DNA from: Chara braunii
Lineage: Eukaryota > Streptophyta > Charophyceae > Charales > Characeae
Direction of reading: 5' to 3'
Length of the DNA: 35,354 nt
Assembly (NCBI GenBank): GCA_003427395.1
Contig: BFEA01000510.1
Coordinates: 184,177-219,530 of the forward strand
The notes below the pieces were generated by a model that saw only the letters and a program-made list of their open reading frames with translations, was not told the origin of the DNA and made no database searches. Made by a program: the position numbers and the translations under genes. Below, piece after piece: positions 20,494 to 31,405 of this stretch; the first letter of the stretch is position 1; the number at the start of each line of letters is the position of its first letter.

Positions 20494-21773
20494 CATATAT
20501 ATATATTATATTGCCTGACTATATAAATATATATATATGTTCCTACTATACACACAATGGGTTACCTACACACACATACACACACTCTCAAATAGTGAAT
20601 ATGTCCGTAGTTTAGGAATATTTTCATTTGATTTTGCTCATCGGACCATGGGAAGTAGCTTGAACTGGTCGCGCGACCCGTACACACACACGCAGCCACA
20701 CGAACAAGGGTGGCAACGTATACTTCCTTGTTCTAGCGGTAGGTTAATTCACTTTGCTCTTCCTATAGATCGACGGGGTGTGTGTTGGCCACGTGATCAC
20801 ACACACGCACACACACACACATACACGTAGTCGTGTATATTTCCATATTCTAGCGGTAGATTCACTCGAAATTGCTCGTCCTCCCCGATCGATGGAAGTG
20901 CCGTGAGAGTCGTCGTGGGTTAGGAGACCTACCTGCTCTATATTTCTCGCTCCGTTACTGTCGTCTTCGTAGTCGTCGTCGTCGTCATCGTCGTTCTCGT
21001 TGTTCGTCTGTCGGCACGATGCCCCACCTCCGCGGTGCAACTCGACTTGTCACAATGTGCAACGAGTCCTTCATAACTGAAGTGCAAGGCCCCGAAACCC
21101 ACACTTTGTCATCATTGTCTGCTGCATGGAAGGTAAGTATCCTGGTCCTCCCCTTCTTCTTCTTCTTCTTCTTCCTTCTCCTCCTTCTCGCACACCATCT
21201 CCTCTCCGCGCAGTCCTCGTTATTGCTTTTGCCGCGTGCTATTCCGTTGCTTTTCCGTGCGCTACCTCAACAACTTACCGCGCGACATCTCAACAACTTA
21301 CCGCTCGCCATCTCCTCTGCTCCGCTGCTCCCCTCNTTCTTCTTCTTCTTCTTCTTCTTCTTCTTCTTCTTCTCCCCGCGTCGCCTCTTTCTTTTGCGCA
21401 CTTCCTTCCTACTCGCAGTGCTCCGCTTCATCTCATCGCGGGGACCTGCTCCCTCATGCTACCTCTCCCTGCTCTGCGGTAGCCAGCTCTGCGATAGTGA
21501 TTCACGAACCCCGGTAGGACCGACGGGATTTTCGACCACGAGGGAGTCAGGTGGTTATAGCTCAAACGAATCTGCCCTCGATAGTAGGTTGGATTCGTTC
21601 GAGCAGACTCGTGAATTTCCGTTGAGAAAGAACAAAAATTAAGAGAAGAAAATAAAATAGAATAAANAGAATAAAGATAAGTAGAATAATGAAATAAATA
21701 AAAAAAATAAAAAATAAAAACTGAATCTAACTATTAACTTTCTCGTGGTGCCAATTGTCGGACCTCTGCCACC

Positions 21774-21849
21774 ACGGCGCCCAGGCTCAACTAAATCTCT
21801 AACTANCCCCGACACGGAGGTCACGAGTTCGAGCCCCGCCAGTCCTCGT
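21774..21849 (+). mobile_element. tRNA-derived (SINE-like) head (copy 2)
   Basis: Identical to 5125-5200, including the B box and the N in the presumed anticodon region. Confidence 0.45.
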
Positions 21850-23062
21850 GCGGGGTGAAAATGGGCAGCCCCTGTGCTGCTCCCTATCAAGAGGAGCTAG
21901 CTCAGGGTCGGCTGACCTCGATCCCCGAGTCTGTGGCACGACAGTCTACTTCGAAACCTACCGAGCTAGCTCCTACTCTGGTTAGGAGAGGAGCCGCTCA
22001 TGTATAAGTAGAGTACCGGGGCTCGGCCCACCTAGTGGCCTGAACCCGTTTCTAAGTCTACGTGTGTGTGCACGCTTACCGGTATGCCTGCCTGTTTGAG
22101 TGCCTGTCGGCTTGAGTGTGCGTGTGACCCTCAAGGACACGTGACTGATTGGAAAGACCGAAGGGCCGGTACCTTCCTCGTGGCCGCGACATTGAGGGTC
22201 GCTGCGGAGGAAAACACTGAAGTGGCGGGGAAAGAGGCCCGTGACACTTCCGATCAATCGAAAATACTCAAGTAGTGGGTAGGCCGGTGCCACACTATGT
22301 AAGGGCAGATGCGCCCGACACTCGAGGCCGAGCAGAAGAAGACAAAAGTTGGCATTTTTAGAGGCCAGGTATCGGTAGATAGGCGGGTGCTAGTTCAAGT
22401 AGCCCAAGTCCAGGCCCTATACGGACGATATCAAAGTTGGCAACAGTGTCTCCTTTTGCAAAGGGACGAAGGTACCGGTTGCTTAGGTGGCCATGTGGGT
22501 GTGAAGTCGCCATTCGAGGGTCGACTTCCCCTTATGTACAGGNGGCGGAGCTGGAGCCCCAACTCCACTCACGACATATGAGTAAGGACAAATGTACCGA
22601 AAGTTGCTACATATTATGGTCGGCAGTACTTTCTTTTGGCTGCCCCGGCCGCATGGCCGAGGTTGTATTGAATTTTCAGTCGTCTTTAAATTTAACGGTG
22701 GCGTGATCTGCCGACTTTCATATACCGGCTGATCTAGACACCCCTGAACTTGTTCTAATTCATTTCTGCCTTACCGTATGATCCTTTAACGCTTTTAGAT
22801 TGTGGTCGCCACATCCCAGGCGACCTTTCTTATTTTTCTTCCAACCCTCCGACCCTTGTGGTCGGAGACTTATAATTTTACTAACTTTTACCTGTTTTCG
22901 TACACGTCGTATCACCGTGTATGGTCATCCGGAAACCTCAGTCTCAGTGATCGAGAAGTTTTGCTTACAGTGCCAAGCGAAAAAAAAAATTCTCACTTCT
23001 TATTCCAGACCATCCCCGGTATGGTAACTGGCGTTGATACTGTATCGAATGCAAAATTGTGA

Positions 23063-23088
23063 GCAAATACCCTCGTAAGGGTGTTTGC
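23063..23088. repeat. Terminal hairpin at duplication breakpoint (copy 2)
   Basis: Same stem as 6421-6446, with loop CG instead of GT. The shared octamer TCCGACAA (23089-23096) follows and similarity to copy 1 then stops. Confidence 0.85.
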
Positions 23089-23984
23089 TCCGACAACGCT
23101 TGAGGGGTTAATCTCTCGACGCTAGACAACTGTCAAGGCGGTTGAGAACCACACCCTCTTCTGCACCTTGCGAAGAGTGGGTGATACACAGGTTCCGACC
23201 TGTAGTGGCAGTCAACCCTTATGGCCATGGAGACAAGCTTCATCATCTAGGGTTTGGAGAGAAGTCAAGGGGTTTGACTTTGACGGTTGCCACGGACATC
23301 AACGTCCAACTATAAAAGTTAACAAGCAAAATCACTCAGTAAATAAATACGCATCCCAACACCCATATTAATTCATAACTCGAGATGAATAAACGAAGGG
23401 AAAATAAACCCATCATGTATGCAGATCGCGCGACACATGATTGTTATTCTCACTGTCTCCAAAGTAAGACTTGTATACCAAACTCCACCTGCATAAAACA
23501 CAAATGCATACGACAGTCACATTGCCATGCACCAATGTGGTCAACTTTACTATTCCTTGTAACTCACACTATGCCTCACACGCTCATGCCCCAACCATTG
23601 TCAAACTTTCCATAAAAAAAAACATCAGTTCTTTATAATGGTTATTAAAAGAAGTCTGGTTAAATCCTTCAAAGAAACATATCAAATCTCATGGCTAAGG
23701 CATCAAGCTGAGGTATAGGTATAAACAAAATTGTGTCGTGAGCCGACGAGTCGGCGATCAGTTAACAAACCTATTATTAAAGATAGCAGACGATGATCCT
23801 CGTATGATTGAGATGAACTAGTCAGATCTTGAATTAAAAACGGCCAAGAAGGACCTGTGATACAACACAGACCAAATCCCAAATACTTGAACTTTTAAGT
23901 GTATGGAGAATAAATCCCCATATCACATCTTACTCAAAACCTCGTAAGACTAGATCTTAAATCTATCTCTTAAATGGATATTAG

Positions 23985-24400
23985 AGAATAAGAAAAATTA
24001 TGGCAGCATATCCCCTATACAAGTTGGATTGCTTAGAATTCTCCTACCAGAATATAATCTAACTCTTTAAAACGAGAAAAATTTCGGCAGCGCTTCCTAT
24101 AGGAAAAATGTATTTTCAGAATTTATACGAGGCTAAATATAAAATTCAGAACTAACTCTGACTTCTCAAAGTCAAATTTTATCCAATTCCCTAATTTAGT
24201 AAAAATTTGGGCAACACCTCCTCTAGAAAAGTAGGCTTCTCAAATTTTAACTAAGCTAGATATAAACTCAGACAAAAGTTTAAACTTTGCAAGTCAAAAT
24301 TTGACTAACTCCTTGGTTTTGTAGAAATTTCGGCAGCGCTTCTCGTAGGAAAAATAACTATCCAAAATTTATACAGAGCCAAGTAAAATAAAAGATCCCA
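23985..24400. repeat. ~122-bp repeats with TTTCGGCAGC core
   Basis: Three clear units and one weak unit, with cores near 23998, 24085, 24207 and 24328. Each has AAATTTCGGCAGCG or AAATTTGGGCAACA, a pyrimidine-rich CTTCC stretch, GAAAAA, then AATTTATAC and GTCAAA-like segments. The TTTCGG and TTTGGG types alternate. The same family is longer in the LTR at 33190-33730. Confidence 0.8.
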
Positions 24401-24811
24401 CAAAGTGCGAGAACTTTAAGTAAAATAAACTTAACTAAAAAAATACAGGAATTGAACTAACTCCTATAGCTCCAGTACGCGACAAGCACTAACAGACTAT
24501 CCTACAATGTAGAAAACAGATAGAGCTTGAACAAAAGACAAGACATTGCTAGCAAGCACATCATGTCAACAACTCATTCAACCAGTTTAAAAAACAGGGA
24601 CTCGTTCATCCAAAGTTTTCATCTTTCGCTTGTCCTGATCACAAAAACATTAGTCATGTATCTTACTTAGTTGATTAACTTTCCAAGTTGTTCTCAATCA
24701 AACCCCATGCAATCCTTAACACATTAGTCTGGACCATTTAACACATTAGTCTGGACCATTCTCACAAGGAGAAAAGTCAGACCATTGTCAATAAGCAAAA
24801 CTGACTGATTT

Positions 24812-25790
24812 AGCAAAGCGGTCGGATCAGTCAGGAGGACCTCATTTTCAGCCCCATTTCAATGTCTTAGGCAAACGAGCAAAGCGACCGGATCAGTCAG
24901 GAGGACCTCATCTCCAGCCCCATTTCAATGTCTTAGGCAAACGAGCAAAGCGACCGGATCAGTCAGGAGGACCTCATCTCCAGCCCCATTTCAATATCTT
25001 AGGCAAACGAGCAAAGCGATCGGATCGGTCAGGAGGACCTCATCTCCAACCCCATTTCAATGTCTTAGGCAAAAGAGCAAAGCGACCGGATCAGTCATGA
25101 GGACCTCATCCCCAACCCCATTTCAATATCTTAGGCAAACAACAAAGCGATCGGATCAGCCTGAAGGACCTCATCTCCAACCTCATTTCAATGCCTTAGG
25201 CAAACGAGCAAAGCGACCGGATCAGTCTGAAGGACCTCATCTCCAGCCCCATTTCAATGTCTTAGGCAAACGAGCAAAGCGACCGGATCAGTCAGGAGGA
25301 CCTCCTCTCCAACCCCATTTCAATGTCTTAGTAGGCAAACAGCAAAGCGAGCGGATCAGTCTGAAGGACCTCATCTCCAACCCCATTTCAATGTCTTAGA
25401 CAAACGAGCAAAGCGACCGGATCAGTAAGGAAGACCTCATCTCCAGCCCCATTTCAATGTCGTAGGCAAACAACAAAGCGACCGGATCAGTCTGAAGGAC
25501 CTTATCTCCAGCCCCATTTCAATGTCTTAGACAAATGAGTAAAGCGACCAGATCAGTCAGGGGGGCCTCATCTCCAACCTCTTTTAAATGTCTTAGGCAA
25601 ACAGCAAAGCGACCGGATAAGTCTGAAGGACCTCATCTCCAACCCTATTTCAATGTCTTAGGCAAACGAGCAAAGTGACCAGATCAGTCAGGAGGACTTC
25701 ATCTCTAGCCTCATTTCAATGTCTTAGGCAAACGAGCAAAGCAACCGGATCAGTCACGAGGACCTCGTCCCCAGGCCCATTCAAATCATC
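24812..25790. repeat. 66-bp minisatellite, about 15 units
   Basis: Units start AGCAAAGCGACCGGATCAGT and run to AGGCAAACG, 64-68 bases each. Two forms exist: one with CAGGAGG followed by AAACGAG and one with CTGAAGG, often preceded by AAACAAC or AAACAGC; the second form appears from about 25140 and then largely alternates with the first. A 66-bp unit keeps one reading frame open over several units (25097-25399, a 22-residue repeat), which follows from the unit length. There are no unique spacers, so this is not a CRISPR array. Confidence 0.95.
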
Positions 25791-26030
25791 GCAAGCAGAC
25801 ATTGTGGATTTCATTTCAGACAAATAAATTAGACAAACATAGTAAATTTCATTTGATTCAGTTAAAGTCCTGAATTAAAGTCAAGGAAATATACAAAAGT
25901 CAAAACTCAGTCAAACTGGATGAAGGGTGTTATAGATAGGGATATAAGGGATCCTAAGGGAGATCGCATCGACCTACCTCATAGTTCCCTGCCTCTAGGA
26001 TCCCGCCTGAACCCCGACAGAGCTCCCGCA

Positions 26031-26090
26031 ATCGGTGGGGCGAACCTCCAGAGGCCTTGGCACGGATTACGGGTTTGAATCCCGCTTGTC
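26031..26090 (+). other. tRNA-like sequence with B box
   Basis: GGGTTTGAATCCCG (26068-26081) is a near-perfect T-arm with a four-pair stem, and GGTGGGG at the start can partly pair with TTGTCACC at the end as an acceptor stem. Only about 60 bases separate the ends, too few for a full tRNA, and no D arm is clear. It directly abuts the LTR end at 26030. Possibly a truncated tRNA pseudogene or SINE head. Confidence 0.35.
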
Positions 26091-27692
26091 ACCTTCCTCT
26101 CTGAACCAATAGACTAGACTGAGGGTCAGAAAGGTAGAAGGAGAGAGATTGAGTCACTCAGATACAAGAAAGGTGCACTCAGACTCGCGTGAGAGGGCCT
26201 TGAAATCTTGATGCGCCTGAGGGCCCCTCAATGGTGGTCAATTACGCAAGTAAGATCGTCAGATCGACGCCAAACACAGAGCGGTGACGCTCTGACAGAC
26301 CTCCAAGTTGCAGTCGTAACTCCTTTGCACAACCCAATGACTCTCCCAAGCTGCCGTATCACTCTCTCAGACTAGATTGCTGCTACATAGCCTAGAAAGG
26401 CCGCCTTCAATCGAAGCACACGCCCATACCTTATTCGAGATGTCATCAAAGGAAACTCAGTCGGAAACCGCGCTTACAACCAGTTGCAAGCGAGGGCAAC
26501 GCGGAAAGTGTGGGAAGGTGTAGCAAGGCCAACTATGCATACCAACCCCAACGAAGGCAGCTATCGCACGTAGTAGTATCTAGCCAACGCAGCGGTCGTA
26601 CATAGTGATATGTAGCCAAACCCTGCGTACACAACCAGCGCTGTGTGCACAACATCAACAACAACGCTATTTCGAGCACATAGTAGTACCGCTGGCCTCG
26701 GCAGCAGCAAGCGGATTCCAATATGACCCCCACATACGAATGCACAACAGTAGTGCTGCCGATCTAAGCAACAACCCAGCTACCACAGTCCGTCCCTGCT
26801 GAGGATAGTCAACATCATCACCCAGGTACGTAGCAGAAACTTGGGCTACTTCAAACCGACGCAGCAGCCAAGCTATGTCGTGGAGCTCAATGGTTTGCTG
26901 TTTGAAGCCTTTCGCAACAGTATCGGTGCACAACAACAACACAGACTTGAAGCTCCATAGCAGCAATAATAGTCCGCCTCACCGTGCATTGTCCGAGCAT
27001 GCCACAACAGCAACCACAAGGCATCTGCAAACCCTGATTCCATGACCACATCGAAGTAAACACGGGCGTCAGCAACAACAGCCAAAGTATGTGCGGATGC
27101 CAGCCCCGCTTTCCACTGCCATGACCCGGTTCATCCCTTCACATCTCCCAGCAGACAGAGATTGGCGGGCGGTGCAACAACTGAGGGCCCCCGCAATCAA
27201 CAGTTCCCTGTAAGAGGCTGGCCAAAAGAACAGGTCCCCATATAGTTGTTTGGCAGGCTGAGATCATGTTCGCCAATAAAAATCAATCAGCCGAATCACT
27301 CCACCAACTAAAAACGATTATGGACAAATGCCACAGAACTAAGAAACAGTCCTTCATCAGTCATTCCGTTGCTGCACACGGTTTACTGATATGCTGCATC
27401 TTACTTCAGACTTCGTAGCTTCTTGACCACGGCTGCAACTTGACCAGGTGAGCTTCCTTCCCGCTGATGTGCTCTCCTCTCGCTGCTCACTCACCGTTCG
27501 AGCTCAGGTATGCATCTCAAACCCTTTCCTTCTATCCCTCTCGTTTAGTCAACTCGGCCTCCTTCATTCCGATGCATCTGGCCGCCTTACCGACCAGATT
27601 CGTACGGACCCAGACCCAACAGTGCCGCAAACCATGAAGCGGAGCAGCATAGGCTTTCCTTCTCAGTTCACCCACACCCCTCCGCACTCTCC

Positions 27693-27695
<3 letters not shown>
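26091..27695. other. No supported gene
   Basis: CAACA- and GCAGCA-rich sequence at 26530-27090 opens Leu/Cys/Tyr-rich frames on the minus strand (26533-26745, 26667-26966, 26873-27085), none recognisable. Splice-like motifs (CAGGTGAGC about 27447, CAGGTATGC about 27506) have no coding support. Confidence 0.45.

Positions 27696-27748
<53 letters not shown>
27696..27748. repeat. (TC)n microsatellite
   Basis: An uninterrupted CT dinucleotide run of about 53 bases, followed by TGCGCAG, which would read as a splice acceptor on the plus strand but lacks a supported exon. Confidence 0.95.
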
Positions 27749-27751
<3 letters not shown>

Positions 27752-28113
27752 GCAGGGTGCAACCTTAGTGTATGAACGTACCTGACCGTCTTCACGACCA
27801 GGATCATTCGCAATCACTGAGGAGCAGCGACGGAATGAGGATGATCATGGTAAGTGGCACGGACATCAGCCAAACAAAAATCACAACAGCGGGCAGTAGC
27901 GACATGGCCATACTACTAGTTTCATCAGATGTGTAAAATGAGAATGAATCTTTCCCTAAAAAGTGAAAAGATTCATTACATATGTTCACCAAAGGAAGTC
28001 TTACTCTCATGCGCAGCCCTTGATGGTCATATTGGCCAGACCGCAAGGCCAAATCCAATTTTGTCACGACCATTCACTTCGCAGCGCCTCAAAACCCCCG
28101 TTTAGGTTCCTCC
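27749..28113. other. No supported gene
   Basis: A minus frame at 27804-28073 (89 codons) has no recognisable domain. Nothing else seen. Confidence 0.4.
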
Positions 28114-28510
28114 CTCACTCGTTTTCATCGAGAAACGAGTGAGCTATGTCGTTTCTACTCCTGCTCTCAGGCTCCCACTCTCTTTTTCTCCTCGACCCCT
28201 CCGCGCACACCTTTCTCTTCTAACTCACTATCTACCGACTTTCCAATAAATATGACTTCAGAATCGGGGTCGCCAGGTCCGAAAGCCCCCGATATGAGTC
28301 CTCCCTCGCCCGATTTCGTCCGAAAACGAGCAAGATACACATTTTTCCACTCCCATTTTTCTTCATCTCCGCCGTCTTCCTCGCACCACTTTTCTCCACT
28401 AACTCCTACACCAACTCTCCGACTAAACTAACCCTACCATTGCATTCGCCCTATGCAAAAACCTCTATCTACTTTCTCTCCCCGCCTGATTCCACCAAGA
28501 AACGGGCGGG
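28114..28510. repeat. Three covarying hairpin repeats
   Basis: Diverged repeats start at 28114, 28305 and 28481. Hairpin 1 is CTCACTCGTTT/AAACGAGTGAG (28114-28124, 28133-28143, 11 bp). Hairpin 3 is CCCGCCTGATT/AAACGGGCGGG (28481-28491, 28500-28510). Hairpin 2 (28305-28316, 28323-28334) is an imperfect intermediate. Positions 2, 4 and 6 of the stem are T-A, A-T, T-A in the first and C-G, G-C, C-G in the third. Pyrimidine-rich CTCC-like sequence lies upstream of each, and CTAT, ATAC or CTGTAT follows. Confidence 0.8.
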
Positions 28511-29062
28511 CTGTATAATTTTCACTCTCGCCATAGCTTCTTCCTTCTCGTCACTGCGTCCTTCTCCCTTGCCCCACATGCACCCCGCTCAAATCCCTGT
28601 CCAGGTTCGTTCGCCCTATTCCTCTCTCCACCTACTGCCAAACTGTGCGCTAATCCCGTACAGCAAACGGGTATCGAAGGGCACAGACCGCAGGCCGGTG
28701 ATCGCCAAAGTCAAGAATCTGTGAAGGAGTGTGTATCAACTCACCTGCTGAATCAATCAGTCTCGAATGGATGTCGCCCAAGCGCCTGACCTATTGCTTA
28801 ACCGTCACGGCAGTTCTGCCGCTGCAGCAAGTGGGAGGCCACCGGCCTTGTCGCAATGCCTGCACCTTGGATCCAGGGGCAGAGGCAAAGTCCCAGTCCC
28901 ACCTCACGAAATAAGTAAAATAATAAAAATAATAATAAAGAATAAAAATAATAATAAAGAATAAAAATAAAAATAAAAATAAAAGTAGCGGTATTCAGCA
29001 TGCGGCGCAAGCTCCCATTCACCCACCTTCAGTGCAGTTCGAGCTCAGGTCTGCATTTCAAC
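28511..29062. other. No supported gene; A-rich tract inside
   Basis: An (AATAAA)n-like tract spans about 28915-28983. Frames 28440-28724, 28729-28914 and 28767-28964 have no recognisable product. Nothing else identified. Confidence 0.45.
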
Positions 29063-29372
29063 AGTTCGTGGGTGTATCAAATGAGCTAGGCCCGCCCGCG
29101 GCTATTCCCATAGGCCTATTTTTCATAGTCCGCGAGTGTACCAGTCTGAGCTAGGTCCTCAGGTGCTGGTCCCACAGGTCTGTTTCACACAGTCCGTGGG
29201 TGTACCAGTCTGAGCTAGGTTCGCAGGAGCTGGTCCCACAGCCCTGTTCAACAGCTCATGGGGGTACCACTGAGCTAGGCCCGCCGACAGCAGTTCCCAC
29301 AGGCCTATTTTCAGCAGTTCGTGGGTGTACCAACTGAGCTGGGTCTGCAGCTGCTAGTCTCACAGACCTTCT
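29063..29372 (-). repeat. Tandem array with tRNA D-arm (box A)-like units
   Basis: Five units of 62-64 bp start at 29063, 29127, 29191, 29253 and 29316. On the minus strand each contains CCTAGCTCAGTTGGTA or a close variant, matching the tRNA D-arm and Pol III box A (TRGCNNAGYNGG), followed by ACCCACGAACTG. GTGGG and CCCAC about 45 bases apart can close a larger hairpin in most units. No B box or full tRNA is present. The units could be tRNA-derived minisatellite monomers. Confidence 0.7.
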
Positions 29373-29487
29373 CACATCCAACCCTCTCACTTTTCACAAC
29401 AGGCTGAGGTGAACAGGCGGTATATCCCTTGGCCATGGCTGCCCACGCTTCCACCACCCCGTAGGTCCTGGTGCAGATCTTGGCGGT
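29373..29487. other. Spacer, nothing recognised
   Basis: Short GC-richer spacer between two tandem arrays. No feature identified. Confidence 0.4.
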
Positions 29488-29745
29488 AGTAGCAAATATT
29501 CAAATGAGAACTTTGAAGGCCGACGTGGGGGCGGGTTCCATCTCACCTGCTGCTGGGATAGCCTGCTGCACAGCCAAAACTGCGGCAGCCTCCCACCGGT
29601 GCCCCTTGGCCCCGCTGTAGCAAATCTTTAACTGAGAACTTTGCAGGCCGAAGTGGCCTGCTGCTGGGACAGCTTGGGCCGTGCAGCCAGCACTGCAGCA
29701 ACCTTTTACTGGTGCCCCTTGGCCCTGCCCAGGCATAGTTCACCA
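29488..29745. repeat. 129-bp tandem duplication
   Basis: Units 29488-29616 and 29617 to about 29740 both start GTAGCAAAT, continue with TGAGAACTTTG and GGCCGA, then CTGCTGGGA, GCAGCC and GGTGCCCCTTGGCCC. The minus-strand frames here (29500-29736, 29543-29746) repeat with the DNA and are not considered genes. Confidence 0.85.
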
Positions 29746-30359
29746 CCTTGCGGGCCCTGGTGGGTATAATGGCACTCGACCCTCTCTCAACAGATTGTGG
29801 CTGGCGGACAGTGTTCCCGCAGCGACCCCTGCCACCCAGGTTTCTTTCTGCCTCGTGGGCTAATTACCCACTGGCTCGCATGCACGTTGAACTCCCCGGT
29901 CCGAGTTTCAAGACAGGCAGATAGAGAAATTTTATCAGCATCCAGGACACGCCGGAACCTGAGCAGGCCCGTCGAAAGAGGCGCGTGATGAAGGTCCTCG
30001 ACTGCCGTAATGGCCACCCGTGTCCGGCAAAGTAGTAGCCGAGCCAAACCCGTGGGGTTTGACGCCGGTTTCGGAACCGATTACCAAGTCAAAGATATCA
30101 AAAAACAAAAGTCGAAATAAATAAATAAAAAATAAAATAATAAAATAAGTATAAATGCGAGGTAACACAAAAAGTAAGGGGACTAGGGGTCGCGCGTCCC
30201 GCTGGCCTGCGACGCTGCGTCCTGCTAGGCCTCGCATGGTTGCACCTTGCCGTCGATACCCCGCGCGCCCCGCTCACCCGGTCGAGGACTCAATTCTCAC
30301 CCGGGAGCGCACCATCAACTTCGGTTGAGGCCGCACCGGCGTGAATTACAAAAAGCATG
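29746..30359. other. No supported gene; A-rich tract inside
   Basis: An AAATAA-rich tract at about 30105-30150 resembles a retroposon tail. The GC-rich flanks contain only short opposing frames (29787-30047, 29935-30237, 30290-30532) without recognisable domains. Confidence 0.4.
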
Positions 30360-30385
30360 CCAAATACCCTTTTAAGGGTATTTGG
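30360..30385. repeat. Perfect 12-bp-stem palindrome
   Basis: CCAAATACCCTT and AAGGGTATTTGG with loop TT. It is related to the hairpins at 6421 and 23063, whose outermost pair is G-C instead of C-G. Confidence 0.9.
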
Positions 30386-30392
30386 TACAACA

Positions 30393-30444
30393 CCGGACAT
30401 CCACACATTGGGACATATCACAAGTACACGACGAAGGTTGTCAT
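30393..30444. repeat. 52-bp direct repeat, copy 1
   Basis: CCGGACATCCACACATTGGG through AAGGTTGTCAT recurs at 31008-31059 with one visible mismatch. Copy 1 follows the palindrome at 30360 directly. Confidence 0.9.
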
Positions 30445-30581
30445 TGCCAGTGAAGGAAGACCAAGGTGTGGCGAGGACGATGAACTGTGTACCGTTGTGT
30501 TCGGCGACGTCGTCAGCGGGAGAAAGTTGCATGGTGCTCCCCTACACTCACATGCTGCATGTTGCAGGGCTCTCTCTCTTT

Positions 30582-30582
<1 letters not shown>

Positions 30583-30618
<36 letters not shown>

Positions 30619-30633
30619 ACACACACACACACA
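30583..30633. repeat. (CA)n microsatellite
   Basis: CA dinucleotides interrupted once by CAGACA. It produces the Thr-His-repeat frames of this area. Confidence 0.95.
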
Positions 30634-31007
30634 CTTACTCTCACATACACACATGCATACACATTCTCCTGCCTATTGGTGGGCAGCGACCCATGCTGGA
30701 AACTGGGTCCAACATCCCATGAACATCGTGAATAAAGCACCATCTGGGACCCCACACACACACTCTTCGAGTGGTGTATAACGAACAATACCAAACTTAC
30801 AACATAATCACTGCCTTACCCTTCCTCAACCACACAAACAAACTTCGGGTTGTGCACCCCCGCCCTCACAGTAAGTCAATAGTCCCTTGGCCATCGAAAA
30901 GAGGTCGTTAGGACTTTCTGGCCTTCGAATTCGAAAATATTTTTTTTTTATTTTTTTTGGGTGGGCGTCATCGACAATCATCCCCTTGCGCCCTTCGGAC
31001 CCGAGAC

Positions 31008-31059
31008 CCGGACATCCACACATTGGGACATATCACAAGTACACGACGGAGGTTGTCAT
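31008..31059. repeat. 52-bp direct repeat, copy 2
   Basis: Second copy of 30393-30444, 615 bases downstream in the same orientation. An extremely GC-rich segment and an A-rich tract follow. Confidence 0.9.
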
Positions 31060-31405
31060 CAGGGTTGTCGAGCCCAGGCCCCGGGGCCCCGGCGGGGGTC
31101 CCGGGAGCCGGGGGTCGGCACCCCTGGCCCCGACAAAAAAAGTAAAAAAAAAAAAAATCCAAAAAAAAAATCAAAAACAAAAAAACAAATACAAGGGGGT
31201 GTGCGCAGCCGCAGCCTGCACCCCATGGGCCAAACTGCAATATTGCAGTTTTGGCCCGACCTCGGCCCCCCCCCGGGGCTACACCCCACCCCCATGTAGT
31301 GTGGGCGCGGGTCCGGGGCCGGGGCCCAGCGGGATGCGGGGCCGGGGTTGGCCGACAGTGGGGGCGGGGGTGCGGGGTCGGGGCAGGGGCCAGGCGGGGG
31401 TGCGG
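31060..31405. other. Extremely G/C-rich block with internal A tract
   Basis: CCCGGGG-like sequence at 31075-31130, an A-rich tract at 31133-31190, CGGCCCCC runs at 31258-31300, then imperfect GGGGCCGGGG repeats up to the LTR edge. Long frames on both strands (such as 30887-31573 plus and 30968-31537 minus) reflect base composition and are rejected as genes. Confidence 0.6.

Larger units (their letters stand above)
16650..23096. repeat. Segmental duplication, copy 2
   Basis: Second copy of 1-6454 at offset 16,649. It carries all the same items: microsatellite 20111-20189, CTT repeats about 21154-21372, hammerhead 20271-20330 and long inverted repeat 20308-20493. Identity is complete through 22731 apart from N22543; from 22732 it is diverged, and after 23096 the neighbours differ completely. 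The left boundary falls inside the LTR at 14136-16921. Confidence 0.97.
23097..26030 (-). mobile_element. LTR type B, truncated at its primer-proximal end
   Basis: Clearly similar to 32160-35247 in its first ~1.4 kb (the block starting TTGAGGGGTTAATCTCTCGACGC, a block near 23700-23960, and the TTTCGGCAGC repeats) and at its end (TCCCTGCCTC ... GAGCTCCCGCA, to 26030). It lacks the ~750 bp that precede this in the complete copy; the cut lies exactly at the duplication breakpoint. Its 3' half carries a 66-bp satellite instead of the hairpin family seen in the other copy. The short frames within (23168-23371, 23385-23615, 25097-25399) are not genes. Confidence 0.7.

Noticed and set aside
24812-25790. 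Possible CRISPR array
   Set aside because: The repeats are directly adjacent 66-bp units with no unique spacers, in eukaryotic transposon DNA.
27430-27770. Exon-intron structure using CAGGTATGC and the (TC)n-TGCGCAG acceptor
   Set aside because: The signals are present, but flanking frames show no protein-like or recognisable sequence, and a CT repeat mimics a polypyrimidine tract by chance.
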